NCBI RefSeq assembly: GCF_014692525.1
Contig: NZ_JACNYL010000006.1
Location: 124,001 to 188,000 of the forward strand
Reading direction: 5' to 3'
Length of the DNA: 64,000 nucleotides
DNA from: Sphingobacterium chuzhouense
Lineage (GTDB): Bacteria > Bacteroidota > Bacteroidia > Sphingobacteriales > Sphingobacteriaceae
How positions within the stretch are numbered: position 1 is the stretch's first letter; each line of letters opens with the position of its first letter. Below, one piece after another: positions 39,845 to 49,097 of the stretch. The translations under genes and the position numbers were made by a program. The notes beneath the pieces are model-generated. The model was not told where the DNA came from, ran no database searches, and saw nothing but the letters and a program-made list of their open reading frames with translations.

Positions 39845-42768
39845 TTTATATTTCGCAGATTTACCGTTAACAATACGCGGTACTCCCCATTCTCCTGTAC
39901 ACTCGACAAGTTTCCGTTCATTTGCCGCGCCCTTGTTTCCATATTCCGCGTTCCATGCCCTTTCCTCCGTGTATTTTCCCGAGGTAGGTTTTGCGCCCCA
40001 TTGTTACGCACTTCCATAACTAAGCTTTTCGTATCGATGTGTATGCTGATAGACACCCATTCTGCACGGGCATGCTTGCTGATGTTATGCAATATTTCCT
40101 TAAACAGTAAATAGGTGTTTTGCCGTACAACTTGCGGAATCTTGCGATCCGTTTTGGTACTCGTATCAAAAAGCAAACGGATCCCCTGTGGTTCGAGCAT
40201 CTGCGACGCGAGGTATTCCATCCGCTCCTGAAGGTTACCCTGGTCGTTATTCCGCGCATCTATAGCCCAGATGATGTCATCCATCATCTGCACAGCCTCC
40301 CGGCTATACTGCCCTATCGATGTGGCACTCGATTGTTTGTCTCGAGCGCTGTCCAATAATAGGAGATCCGCCTGCATCGATATACCGGTTAAAAGTCCAC
40401 CTACCTCGTCATGTAGGTCGCGAGAAATTTGCTTACGCAATAGCTTCTCATCTTTTATCCTCTTCGCACGTTGTAGGACGATAAGGGTGATAATCCCCGT
40501 TATACTCAGCAATACGAGGGCATAGAAGCCCTGTGTTTCAAAAAATGTGGGCTGTTTTTTCAATAGCCATGTCCATGTTTTTTCAACACCTCCATTATTC
40601 GGCAATATACGGACATGCACCTTATACTCTCCCGGACGCAAGCCGACCAACGTAATCTGGCCTGAGGACGCCATCTGCTGAAATCCATCCATTAATGGAT
40701 CGATTTTATAAAGCACGTCATAGCCGTGTCTATAAAAGTCGGGACGCGCAAAATCCATATTAAATGTCAATGCATCTTCGGTAAGGACAATCGTATCGCG
40801 TAACAGATCTGCCGCATAATAGTGCTTATACCTGTTCCCTTTCAAACCGACGTGCAATGCCGCAATCCGAGGTTCCGGTATCGCATCTTTTTGCGTCGCT
40901 GCTTTTAACAGATCACTCGGGTTGAAAAAAACATACCCACCTATTCCGCCCATAAACAATCGGTTGGCTGCCGTATCGTAGAAGATCGCTTGGTGATTAA
41001 ACTCTTCAAACGGAAGCCCATCATTTGTCCGGTAATTAAATATGCGACTATCAGTTATTAGAGACAACCCCCGATGGGTTCCGGCAAATAAAGTACCTTG
41101 CACAGCAAAGAGCTGGTAGATCGTATTGCTACCCAGCCCCTCTTGCATACTGATGGTGCGACTTCCAGAATCTGTTAACATAACAATACCGCGCCCTTTT
41201 GTGGCAAGATATTCGACCCCCTGATCGGTAAGATGATCGTAGATCATTAACTGTTGCTTCCCCTCGGGATAACGCTTTTTATGGCGCGACCCATCGAATA
41301 GGTAATATCCATCTTCGGTAGAGTACGTTAGCTTTCCGCCCAGATAACGGATAGAGAGAATCCGTTTCCCACCACTGAAAAAAACGCCGGCGATATCTAG
41401 CAACGGCATGACTTGGTTTGTCTTTATATCATATTGCCATATTCCATTCGATGTGCCGACCAGTAGGGTAGTTCCCTTATACGGTGACAGGCAATAACCC
41501 AAATCGGAGAACTTATGTGCATACTGTGGTGAAACTATCGGCTGCAAAATTGAAAGCCTACCTTTGACCATCTGTCCTAGAAAGCCACTTTCCAGCGCCA
41601 CGTAGGCGGTATCCCTATGTTGCGTATACGCAGCATAATAGTTTTTCTCGGGAGCTTTTCTATATTCCGCCACACTTCCCTGCAAGGGCATGCGGTGTAA
41701 AAAACCATATCCTCCAAAATAATAGCTATCGTTTTGTCGAAACATCCCCCTTGCCGTTCCATATTCGACATAATCAAAAGAAAAGGACGAAGGGAATACA
41801 GCGTACAAGCCCTGATCGGTCGCCAATAACCATTCATCTCCAAACTGTCTCCAAGCATTCAGTCGCTTATACAACACATGTTCCGCCAGGCGATGGTAAC
41901 CTTTTTTCAGAACGGTGAGCGTTGTATCTCTAGCGAGTTCCATATATTGACCATGGTTGTTAAATAGCATCACCCGATTTCCTTCTACAAAGCCCCAATG
42001 GTTCCAGTTTGTAAAATCATGTTCTTTCGCACTCCGTATGGAAGTCAGCCGGAAACTCCCATCATATATATAATATCCGTCCCTGTAATTTCGGATAAGC
42101 ACACCACCTTTCAGCGGTAGCAGATCCTCTATACAATCGTCTATTTCCAGTGGAATATGGACAACTTGATGCTTTTTTTGATGGCGGTCGTAACCGTATA
42201 GATTACCACTAACAGCTAACCACAGACCATCATTATCTGCGGTAAACAAGTTGCCCACCGTATGCCTTCCCTTACGCTTATCCACGGTAAAGGAGAACAA
42301 CAATGTCTTCCTATACTCATCAATCTGCCAGACCTCACCACTCTGGGTCGCCACAAAAAAACCATTTTCGGCTTGGCAGAATTCTAGGGCTTTTTTCTCC
42401 GTTAATCCCTCTACAAAATGTTCATTGAAACAAAAACGCCAGGTAGTTAAATCAAACACCAACATTCCATTTCTGGTATTTAACCAGATACGCCCCCAGG
42501 GATCGATCGCTATCGTCTGCACTTCGTCAAAGGGCAGTTTCTCCTCATACAATTTGGCAAAAGGAACTACATGCACACCATCGTAACGGTAGAGTTCGCC
42601 TCCCGACACCAGCCATATCAATCCAAAAGGATCCTTTTCTGCCACCGTGAACATCACGTGGTGATCGTCTACTCCTTTAAGGACCTGCACATGTCGATAC
42701 GGTAGTTCCCCACGGACGTGTGCAAATCCGCACAGCAATAGGCATAGCCATAAGATGATGTGTTTCAC
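39832..42768 (-). CDS. Two-component sensor histidine kinase with propeller input domain
   Basis: A 978-residue sensor. A signal peptide (IILWLCLLLCGFAHVRG) is followed by two-component-regulator propeller repeats (for example VAEKDPFGLIWLVSGGELYRYDG, IAIDPWGRIWLNTRNGMLVFD) to about residue 640, a Y_Y_Y-type domain (about 660-735, YKIDPLMDGFQQMASSGQITLVGLRPGEYKVHVRI), a helix (FYALVLLSITGIITLIVLQ, about 750-770) and a HisKA_3 kinase: phosphoacceptor His786 (SRDLHDEVGG), N-box NISKHA and G-box GHGTRN. Such propeller sensors usually detect glycans. Here it neighbours polysaccharide genes, so polymer or a breakdown product is a possible signal. It overlaps genes at both ends. Confidence 0.92.
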   Translation of the reverse strand: MKHIILWLCLLLCGFAHVRGELPYRHVQVLKGVDDHHVMFTVAEKDPFGLIWLVSGGELYRYDGVHVVPFAKLYEEKLPFDEVQTIAIDPWGRIWLNTRNGMLVFDLTTWRFCFNEHFVEGLTEKKALEFCQAENGFFVATQSGEVWQIDEYRKTLLFSFTVDKRKGRHTVGNLFTADNDGLWLAVSGNLYGYDRHQKKHQVVHIPLEIDDCIEDLLPLKGGVLIRNYRDGYYIYDGSFRLTSIRSAKEHDFTNWNHWGFVEGNRVMLFNNHGQYMELARDTTLTVLKKGYHRLAEHVLYKRLNAWRQFGDEWLLATDQGLYAVFPSSFSFDYVEYGTARGMFRQNDSYYFGGYGFLHRMPLQGSVAEYRKAPEKNYYAAYTQHRDTAYVALESGFLGQMVKGRLSILQPIVSPQYAHKFSDLGYCLSPYKGTTLLVGTSNGIWQYDIKTNQVMPLLDIAGVFFSGGKRILSIRYLGGKLTYSTEDGYYLFDGSRHKKRYPEGKQQLMIYDHLTDQGVEYLATKGRGIVMLTDSGSRTISMQEGLGSNTIYQLFAVQGTLFAGTHRGLSLITDSRIFNYRTNDGLPFEEFNHQAIFYDTAANRLFMGGIGGYVFFNPSDLLKAATQKDAIPEPRIAALHVGLKGNRYKHYYAADLLRDTIVLTEDALTFNMDFARPDFYRHGYDVLYKIDPLMDGFQQMASSGQITLVGLRPGEYKVHVRILPNNGGVEKTWTWLLKKQPTFFETQGFYALVLLSITGIITLIVLQRAKRIKDEKLLRKQISRDLHDEVGGLLTGISMQADLLLLDSARDKQSSATSIGQYSREAVQMMDDIIWAIDARNNDQGNLQERMEYLASQMLEPQGIRLLFDTSTKTDRKIPQVVRQNTYLLFKEILHNISKHARAEWVSISIHIDTKSLVMEVRNNGAQNLPRENTRRKGHGTRNMETRARQMNGNLSSVQENGEYRVLLTVNLRNIKWTI

Positions 42769-43247
42769 CCTACCTTCTTTCCATTTTTTTCGTTCTCCTT
42801 TTCGTACACGATCTTGCGCAGTCCCGAACTGGAAAAACGATGATCGCGGCTATTGAAATACAACTCAATACCTTTTTCTTCGCAATATTTTCTGCCCGTA
42901 AAATCCTTGTTGGCGTACTCATCGCCGACGATACGCACATCCAGTTTAAAGGAACGAAGGATATCCTCCAGATCTTGCTCGGTTGAATAGGGTACAATTT
43001 CGTCTACATAGTGACAACCGCGCAGTTGGATATAGCGTTCCACTACCGTTTGGGTGGGGGCATTTTTCTCTGGGCGGTCTAACGTAGGATCCATCTGCAA
43101 ACCGCAGATCAGGTAATCACACTGACGCTTTGCCTCTGCAAGCATCATAATATGTCCAGCGTGTAGTAGGTCAAATGTCGAAAACGTGATCCCGACACGC
43201 GGGCCGGGGTTATAGTCTTCTCTTTTTTTTAACCCTTTATTTTTCAT
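42765..43247 (-). CDS. Cytidylyl/adenylyltransferase-like nucleotidyltransferase, copy 2
   Basis: A 160-residue paralogue of the protein encoded at 27085-27567. Residues 7 to about 151 are almost identical to copy 1 (about five changes, such as Gln to His in RGCxYVDE and Arg-Asp to Ala-Asn in GDEYxxKDF), while the ends differ. It has the same HAGH and SSSGLR motifs. Its stop overlaps the start of the sensor kinase gene by 4 nt. Each polysaccharide locus thus carries one copy. DNA differs at many synonymous sites, so the duplication is not recent or conversion is absent. Confidence 0.88.
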   Translation of the reverse strand: MKNKGLKKREDYNPGPRVGITFSTFDLLHAGHIMMLAEAKRQCDYLICGLQMDPTLDRPEKNAPTQTVVERYIQLRGCHYVDEIVPYSTEQDLEDILRSFKLDVRIVGDEYANKDFTGRKYCEEKGIELYFNSRDHRFSSSGLRKIVYEKENEKNGKKVG

Positions 43248-43280
43248 AACGATAGTTTTAAGGTTAATTACTGTACTTGG

Positions 43281-44795
43281 TTACCATTGTTTAGCAATCG
43301 CTACATAGCTTCCGACACTGTTATTCAACATATTTCCGTAATCTGCTGATAGCACCAGTCCCATTGAAAATCCTCGTGTTAGGTTTCGGTGTGCTTTCAG
43401 ATAAGTAGAAAACTGACTCACGGGAACGAAAAGACCGTAAGGCTCTCTAAATTTCCTACCCAACGACGAGCCCCACGGACTTGTCGTAAAATTACCAAAA
43501 TGTCGAGCATAGGTCGCTTTCAAAAGCAGATCAGTCTCAAATATCTGCAAATCTACTCCTATGTGCAACGCCGAAACGCGGTTACTAATAAAAAAACGAT
43601 ATGGATTTGACACCTGTCCTTCTTTCGCGTCGGATGCTGCAATGATCAGAGGACTGCCTACGCCTACGTCTTTATAAGACCAACCTTCTCGATAATAGGA
43701 ATTATTATAATAATCTTCATCTCCGGATTTCGTAGGTTTCGACCAAGGATAACCTGCTTGATCCTTACTATAGAAAAATTCAAAAATGAATTTTCTCCAA
43801 ATCCAACCATTGGATGCTCTTTCCATATTGTTCAAATTTTCAATAGTTAAACCAGTTAGACCATCAACTATGTTTGCCAATCTAGATATTGCTCCTACGT
43901 CATAAAAAAATTGACGGTAACCAAAGAGTCGTATATTATTAAAATCATAAGATAACCCCATATCAATAGAGCCTAGCTGGTTACCCAACTTGGAACTCCC
44001 TATTCCAGGTTCGTAGTACTTTCGCCCTAAGAACACATAGAGAAAAGATTCTATTTCGGAAAGTTTAAATTTATCTCCATATACATCCTTTTCATTACCC
44101 CAATAGGCTTGATGGTTTATCCCTCCATACAAATTTAGTTTCCAGTCATGTTTACCGATCCGGCCATATAACGATTTCTGATGATAAAAACTATTGATCC
44201 GATAATCTTCCGAAGGTATTCGAAATGCGCTTCGATCTACCACACGTCTGCCTACCCATCCATATACAAAGTTTCCTTTTAATGAAATCACTCCATCCCA
44301 AAAGGGCAAACGATAGTAATCAGGAATACGAATTTCTAGTTTCGGGATGCCCAACGCATTACCAGACACCGCAAAATTGCCGGAGCTTAACGTAGTATCC
44401 CCATTTAACCCTATAATATCTTTGGCTCGCCCTGCTCGGCCTTCAAATATCCACCATTTTCCTTTGAGCGCACCTTCTATGAGTTGAGCGGAGGTCTTCT
44501 CAGCTAAATTAATTCTCGTTTGGATATCCAAACCCCAATCCACACTTGAAAAATCATTAGGATCATACGGCTTTCTATAGGTTTTATAGAAACTTCCTAT
44601 CCAGCTATTGGATAGTCCAGCAGATGGAACAGAACCAAACTGATTTGCTCTCATCCATAGTGGAACCGCATCATTGCTCGTATATCCCAATTGCGTTTCA
44701 ACCCGGCCAACCAATCGAGAAGAAACTTCCTGTTGTGCGGAAACGAGTATAAAAAACATATTAAAAACAACAACGAGAAAGCGGGTTCTATTCAT
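43281..44795 (-). CDS. Wzi-like capsule-assembly outer-membrane protein
   Basis: From ATG 44795 (an upstream start would overlap the wecG-like gene), 504 residues. A signal peptide (FLVVVFNMFFILVSAQ) is followed by the Wzi opening VETQLGYTSNDAVPLWMRANQFGSVP and barrel strands such as WDGVISLKGNFVYGW and DWKLNLYGGINHQAYWG. It matches the Bacteroidota branch of capsule-assembly Wzi proteins, which bind polymer at the outer membrane. It is separate from the Wzi/RemB-like protein of locus 1. It follows the transferase gene at 44807 by 11 bp. Confidence 0.82.
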   Translation of the reverse strand: MNRTRFLVVVFNMFFILVSAQQEVSSRLVGRVETQLGYTSNDAVPLWMRANQFGSVPSAGLSNSWIGSFYKTYRKPYDPNDFSSVDWGLDIQTRINLAEKTSAQLIEGALKGKWWIFEGRAGRAKDIIGLNGDTTLSSGNFAVSGNALGIPKLEIRIPDYYRLPFWDGVISLKGNFVYGWVGRRVVDRSAFRIPSEDYRINSFYHQKSLYGRIGKHDWKLNLYGGINHQAYWGNEKDVYGDKFKLSEIESFLYVFLGRKYYEPGIGSSKLGNQLGSIDMGLSYDFNNIRLFGYRQFFYDVGAISRLANIVDGLTGLTIENLNNMERASNGWIWRKFIFEFFYSKDQAGYPWSKPTKSGDEDYYNNSYYREGWSYKDVGVGSPLIIAASDAKEGQVSNPYRFFISNRVSALHIGVDLQIFETDLLLKATYARHFGNFTTSPWGSSLGRKFREPYGLFVPVSQFSTYLKAHRNLTRGFSMGLVLSADYGNMLNNSVGSYVAIAKQW

Positions 44796-44806
44796 AACGC
44801 TTAGGT

Positions 44807-45559
44807 TTATTTTTTCAAAAATTTTTCTCGAAACAACAGTCCGATAAACTTCGTATTTGTCACTGCGTAACGCTTCCACATCCTTCCGGGTTCCTGATAG
44901 ACACGGTAAAGCCATTCCAAGCCGTTCCGTTGCATCCACAATGGGGCACGCTTCGTTTTTCCGGATACTACGTCAAACGTACCACCAACACCCATGATAA
45001 AAGGTGTTTTAATGATATCTTTATATTTGTTCAGAAAAATTTCCTTTTTGGGAGAAGTGATCGCCACGAAAAGAAAATCTGCACCACTCTCTGCTATATC
45101 CTGCGCGATGGTATCTTCTTCCGCAACGGTATAATAGCCGTTGCGATATCCCGCAATCACTTGTTCGCCAAACTTCTGTGTATAGATATCAACAACCTTT
45201 TGAACCACTTCTTCTTTTGCACCAAAAAAATACGCTTTATATCCTTTTTGCCCGGCAAGATCCATTAGATTCACCATTAAATCGGCACCCGCAACCCGTT
45301 CCGGTAGTGGCTTTTTCAGCCAACGACTGGCCCAGACGACACTTTGCCCGTCTGCATTAATAATATCACAATTTACAACAGAATCGTATAGATCTTTGTT
45401 GGTCTGCATATTCACCAGTTTCGCGGCATTGACGACTACATGGTGGATCTGTCTTCCTTGTTTTATATTCCTTTCAATTTCCGCTATTGTCTGCTCCATC
45501 GTTAATACATGGACGGGACAATTCATCAATTCTATAGTAGGTATTTCTGTAGGTGTCAT
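44807..45559 (-). CDS. WecG/TagA/CpsF family glycosyltransferase (GT26)
   Basis: A 250-residue GT26 enzyme: HVVVNAAKLVNMQTN, the conserved INADGQSVVWASRWLKKPLPERVAGADLM, AYFFGAKEEVVQKV, and ITSPKKEIFLNKY ... FIMGVGGTFDVVSGKTKRAPLWMQRNGLEWLYRVYQEPGRMWKRY. Because WecB- and WecC-like enzymes are encoded upstream, the likely donor is UDP-ManNAcA and the acceptor a lipid-linked HexNAc. This repeats the logic of enterobacterial common antigen. It is a monotopic inner-membrane enzyme acting in the cytoplasm. It is 4 bp from the dehydrogenase gene. Confidence 0.92.
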   Translation of the reverse strand: MTPTEIPTIELMNCPVHVLTMEQTIAEIERNIKQGRQIHHVVVNAAKLVNMQTNKDLYDSVVNCDIINADGQSVVWASRWLKKPLPERVAGADLMVNLMDLAGQKGYKAYFFGAKEEVVQKVVDIYTQKFGEQVIAGYRNGYYTVAEEDTIAQDIAESGADFLFVAITSPKKEIFLNKYKDIIKTPFIMGVGGTFDVVSGKTKRAPLWMQRNGLEWLYRVYQEPGRMWKRYAVTNTKFIGLLFREKFLKK

Positions 45560-45563
45560 TTTA

Positions 45564-46763
45564 TTACTTTCTTACACCGCAAAAATCAAGTTCAATCTTT
45601 TCTTGACCGACGGATACATTTACAAATTCTTTATGTCTTACCAACCACACGACAATATCTGCTTGATTATAGGCGTCCTGATAATTTGTCAAATTAAACG
45701 CTCTGTGTGTCTCGACGTTTGGTTCGACCACCAGTACTTCTGCACGTGCTTCGCTGATAATCCGCGACGCGATATATTTTGCAGGTGATTCCCGTAAATC
45801 GTCTATATCCGGTTTAAAAGCCAATCCCATACAAGCAACCACCGGTTCGCGGTTATGCTTATTTTCAAATTCGATGCATGCTTCCATTACTTTATTGGCG
45901 CACCAGTCAGCCTTGTAATCGTTTGTTTCACGGACACGCTTAATTAATTGTGCCTGTTCTGGAAAATCCGATACGATAAACCAAGGATCAACGGCTATAC
46001 AATGTCCTCCGACACCGCAGCCGGGTTGTAAAATATTCACGCGTGGATGCTTATTGGCCAATTCGATGAGATCCCAAATCCTGACACCAACCCGATCACA
46101 GATCATCGATAACTCATTTGCAAAAGCGATCTGCGCATCCCGAGATGAATTTTCCGTTAGTTTGCACATTTCCGCCGTGCGTGCATTTGTAGCATGCAGA
46201 TGCCCTTTTACGAAATGCGCATAAAACGCCATGGCCTTTGCCGTACTTTCCTGATTAATACCGCCTATCACACGATCGTTTTCCACCAGTTCATATAAGA
46301 CATTTCCGGGTAAGACCCGTTCGGGACAATATGCAATGTAAATTTGACCTTCCAGCTCGGGGCGCTCTTTAAAAATAATCCGGCTCATCTTTTCCGTGGT
46401 TAAAACTGGAGACGTACTTTCGATCACATATAGATCTCCCGATTTCAATAAAGGAATAATCGCGCGCGTGGCCGCTTCTACATAAGAAGTATCGGCTCGA
46501 CGATTTTGTTTGAAGGGGGTAGGGACGACGATAAAATAAGCGTCAGCTTCTTCCGGCTCCAAACGTGCCATCAGTTTACCTTCTTCCACGACCTGTTTAA
46601 CTACGTCACCTAAGCCCGGTTCCACAATATGAATCTTTCCTTTATTTATGGTGTCTACGACTTCCGGGTTAATATCTACGCCAATAACATCTATACCGTA
46701 TTTCGCCGCTACGGCGGCGGTTGGGAGGCCGATATAGCCCAGACCCATAAAAACTGCTTTCAT
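45564..46763 (-). CDS. wecC: UDP-N-acetyl-D-mannosamine dehydrogenase
   Basis: A 399-residue UDP-sugar dehydrogenase: NAD motif FMGLGYIGLPTAAVAAKYG, VVPTPFKQNRRADTSYV, SPVLTTEKMS, YCPERVLPG and the catalytic Cys in GCGVGGHCIAVDPWFIV, followed by GLAFKPDIDDLRESPA. These are WecC rather than WbpO features. It oxidises UDP-ManNAc to UDP-ManNAcA. It follows the epimerase with a short gap. Confidence 0.93.
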   Translation of the reverse strand: MKAVFMGLGYIGLPTAAVAAKYGIDVIGVDINPEVVDTINKGKIHIVEPGLGDVVKQVVEEGKLMARLEPEEADAYFIVVPTPFKQNRRADTSYVEAATRAIIPLLKSGDLYVIESTSPVLTTEKMSRIIFKERPELEGQIYIAYCPERVLPGNVLYELVENDRVIGGINQESTAKAMAFYAHFVKGHLHATNARTAEMCKLTENSSRDAQIAFANELSMICDRVGVRIWDLIELANKHPRVNILQPGCGVGGHCIAVDPWFIVSDFPEQAQLIKRVRETNDYKADWCANKVMEACIEFENKHNREPVVACMGLAFKPDIDDLRESPAKYIASRIISEARAEVLVVEPNVETHRAFNLTNYQDAYNQADIVVWLVRHKEFVNVSVGQEKIELDFCGVRK

Positions 46764-46767
46764 TTGT

Positions 46768-47880
46768 TTATATATTCTTTAGGTAATTCACAATTTTTGT
46801 TGATGCGTTTCCATCTCCATATGGATTATTCAGTTTTGACATCGCTTCGTAACGTTGTGCATTTTGCAATAAATCTTCTGCCGTACCGACGATTTTTTCC
46901 ACATCGGTACCAACCAATAGCACAGTTCCCGTTTCAACAGCTTCTGGTCTTTCGGTGGTGTCCCGCATTACGAGCACGGGTTTGCCTAATGATGGCGCTT
47001 CTTCTTGGACTCCCCCACTATCGGTAATAATAAGATGAGATTTATGGAGTAGCCATACAAAAGCTGGATAGCTCTGAGGCTCTATAAGATGGATATTCGA
47101 GACATCCGAAAGAAGATCATAAACCGGCTTTTGCACGTTGGGATTCAAGTGAACTGGATATACAATCTCGATGTCGTTATGCTCTGCTAACGTCTTTAAC
47201 GCCCTACAGATGTTCATAAAGCCTTCTCCATGGTTTTCGCGTCGATGACCTGTCACTAAAACCATTTTTTTGCGTTCATCTAATTTCTCGGCAAGTTCAC
47301 GAACACTTTCCGGTATCTGGCTTTCAACGCGATCCACAGCACTGAACAATGCATCAATCACTGTATTTCCTGTTACGACTATATTTTCTGCCGCTATACC
47401 TTCCGATAACAGATTCGCTTTTGACGTGTCTGTTGGAGAAAAGTGAATATCCGTGAGCCGTCCCGTTAACGAGCGATTCATTTCTTCCGGAAAGGGTGAC
47501 CATTTATTCCACGTCCGTAAACCTGCTTCTACGTGTGCAACTTTTGCACCTGAATAGAACGCAGCGAGTGCGGCGGCCGTAGAAGTCGTTGTATCCCCGT
47601 GAACAAAGACATAATCAGGTTTGTACTCATCTAATACCGGCTTCATACCTTCAATGATGGCTGAAGTCAAACCGTGCAGGGTTTGATTGGGTTTCATCAG
47701 ATTCAAATCGAAGTCTGCTTCAATTTCGAAAAAATCCAGCACTTGGTCTAACATCTCCCGATGCTGCGCGGTTAAGCAGACTTTTACATCAAAACTGTGT
47801 TTTTCTTTTTTTAATGCCAAGACAAGAGGTGCCATTTTTATAGCTTCCGGTCTCGTACCAAAGGTTAATAATATCTTCAT
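46768..47880 (-). CDS. wecB: UDP-N-acetylglucosamine 2-epimerase (non-hydrolysing)
   Basis: From ATG 47880 (MKILLTFGTRPEAIKMAPLV), 370 residues. An upstream in-frame ATG at 47979 would extend into the preceding gene and is rejected. Family motifs are clear: HGDTTTS, HVEAGLRTWNKWSPFPEEMNR, VTGHRRENHGEGF, TDSGGVQEEAPSLGKPVLVMRDTTERPEA. It converts UDP-GlcNAc to UDP-ManNAc, the substrate of WecC. The preceding gene lies 32 bp away. Confidence 0.95.
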   Translation of the reverse strand: MKILLTFGTRPEAIKMAPLVLALKKEKHSFDVKVCLTAQHREMLDQVLDFFEIEADFDLNLMKPNQTLHGLTSAIIEGMKPVLDEYKPDYVFVHGDTTTSTAAALAAFYSGAKVAHVEAGLRTWNKWSPFPEEMNRSLTGRLTDIHFSPTDTSKANLLSEGIAAENIVVTGNTVIDALFSAVDRVESQIPESVRELAEKLDERKKMVLVTGHRRENHGEGFMNICRALKTLAEHNDIEIVYPVHLNPNVQKPVYDLLSDVSNIHLIEPQSYPAFVWLLHKSHLIITDSGGVQEEAPSLGKPVLVMRDTTERPEAVETGTVLLVGTDVEKIVGTAEDLLQNAQRYEAMSKLNNPYGDGNASTKIVNYLKNI

Positions 47881-47912
47881 GTTAATTGGTGTTTTTAGGT
47901 TATATTTTGATC

Positions 47913-49097
47913 CTACATATTTGTTAAGTTTATATCTCTCTCCTGTAGAAAATACTCCGAAAAAGCATAGAACATCCATGCCTGCGCCCAGCGCATATAG
48001 GGAATTTTTGAATTCCCTGTTTTTTTCAATTGGTAATAAAAGAATCCGCGTTTGTCTTGCATATTAGCAATTGTCCATGATAAAACTTTTTCTATCTGCT
48101 CCTTGTTTTCCGTCCATTTACCCAAGCGAGAGAGCGTAATAATCAGTTGTGATGTAGTATGCACATCAACGGGATAAGTTTGGTTATTATAATATTTCGG
48201 AATCCCCTCGTTCGTGAAAAAATTCTCCAAATAATAAGCAAGCCCCTTATCTACCGCTTCATTGAAACAATCATCACCAGAATGACATTGATAAGCAGCG
48301 ATGCATTCTAGATTATATCCTGTATGAAAATTATCGATCCACTGATGGAAAGGCAATGTACCATATGCCCAAGCTCCATTTTTCTGTTGATGCTTGCAGG
48401 CAAAGGACACAGACTTTTTCGCCGCCTCTAGCAGCTCAGTGATACCGGTATACGTATAAATCTGACTTAATAATCTACTTCCTAATAGAGAGGCGTTATA
48501 TACCTGGGTGTGATCCAATGGTGAATAGGAAAAGGAAAAATCACCATCGTCATCATATGTGCGATTAAGATCCTTTAAGATAAAATGCTGTGTATCGATT
48601 GCTACTTCTAGATAATCCAATTTTTTTGTCACCAGATACGCTTCCATTAACGCCGAAGCGACAAATGTTGTTGCCACCACCGTAGGCGTTCCTTTCGGCT
48701 GAAAAAATGCCCGAGCCTGCCAATCAAAATTATAGCCCCAACATGCCCCTGAATAACCTTTACTTTGTAGTTCCAGAACAATATCCGCTAGTTCTTTAAT
48801 CCGATTCAAATACTCCTCCCGTGGTTCTTTTTTATACAGGTTACAATAACCGTGTAAGAACAATCCGATACCTTTCGCATTGTATTCTTTCGATACACCT
48901 ACGAATTGACGTAGATTAATAGGACTTCTTTTGAATAGTTGAATCCAAGCTAAACGCGGAAACCTATATCCCGAAAAAGGCATCGCTTGAAAGAGTCGAC
49001 TATTTAGACCGTCATACGGATCCCATCCTCTAAACTGCTGTGATTCGCAATACGATTTAAGCCTTAAAAAGGCATCCACAATTATCAACTTATTCAT
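47913..49097 (-). CDS. Alpha/alpha-toroid protein of polysaccharide loci
   Basis: A 394-residue soluble, mainly helical protein with internal repeats of the alpha/alpha-barrel kind (for example GYSGACWGYNFDWQARAFF, VVATTFVASALMEAYLVT, QQKNGAWAYGTLPFHQWIDNFHTGYNLECIAAYQ, YPVDVHTTSQLIITLSRLG, MRWAQAWMFYAFSEYF). The pattern of His, Asp, Trp and Gly at repeat ends resembles toroids of polysaccharide-active enzymes such as glucuronyl C5-epimerases, lyases and hydrolases. It has no signal peptide, so a cytoplasmic place is likely. Similar proteins are commonly seen in Bacteroidota capsule loci with no assigned function. It overlaps the glycosyltransferase gene by 8 nt. Confidence 0.65.
   Translation of the reverse strand: MNKLIIVDAFLRLKSYCESQQFRGWDPYDGLNSRLFQAMPFSGYRFPRLAWIQLFKRSPINLRQFVGVSKEYNAKGIGLFLHGYCNLYKKEPREEYLNRIKELADIVLELQSKGYSGACWGYNFDWQARAFFQPKGTPTVVATTFVASALMEAYLVTKKLDYLEVAIDTQHFILKDLNRTYDDDGDFSFSYSPLDHTQVYNASLLGSRLLSQIYTYTGITELLEAAKKSVSFACKHQQKNGAWAYGTLPFHQWIDNFHTGYNLECIAAYQCHSGDDCFNEAVDKGLAYYLENFFTNEGIPKYYNNQTYPVDVHTTSQLIITLSRLGKWTENKEQIEKVLSWTIANMQDKRGFFYYQLKKTGNSKIPYMRWAQAWMFYAFSEYFLQERDINLTNM

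Noticed and set aside
47881..47979. N-terminal extension of WecB to an upstream ATG
   Set aside because: WecB proteins begin at the MKILLTFGTRPE motif; the extension overlaps the toroid gene in another frame.
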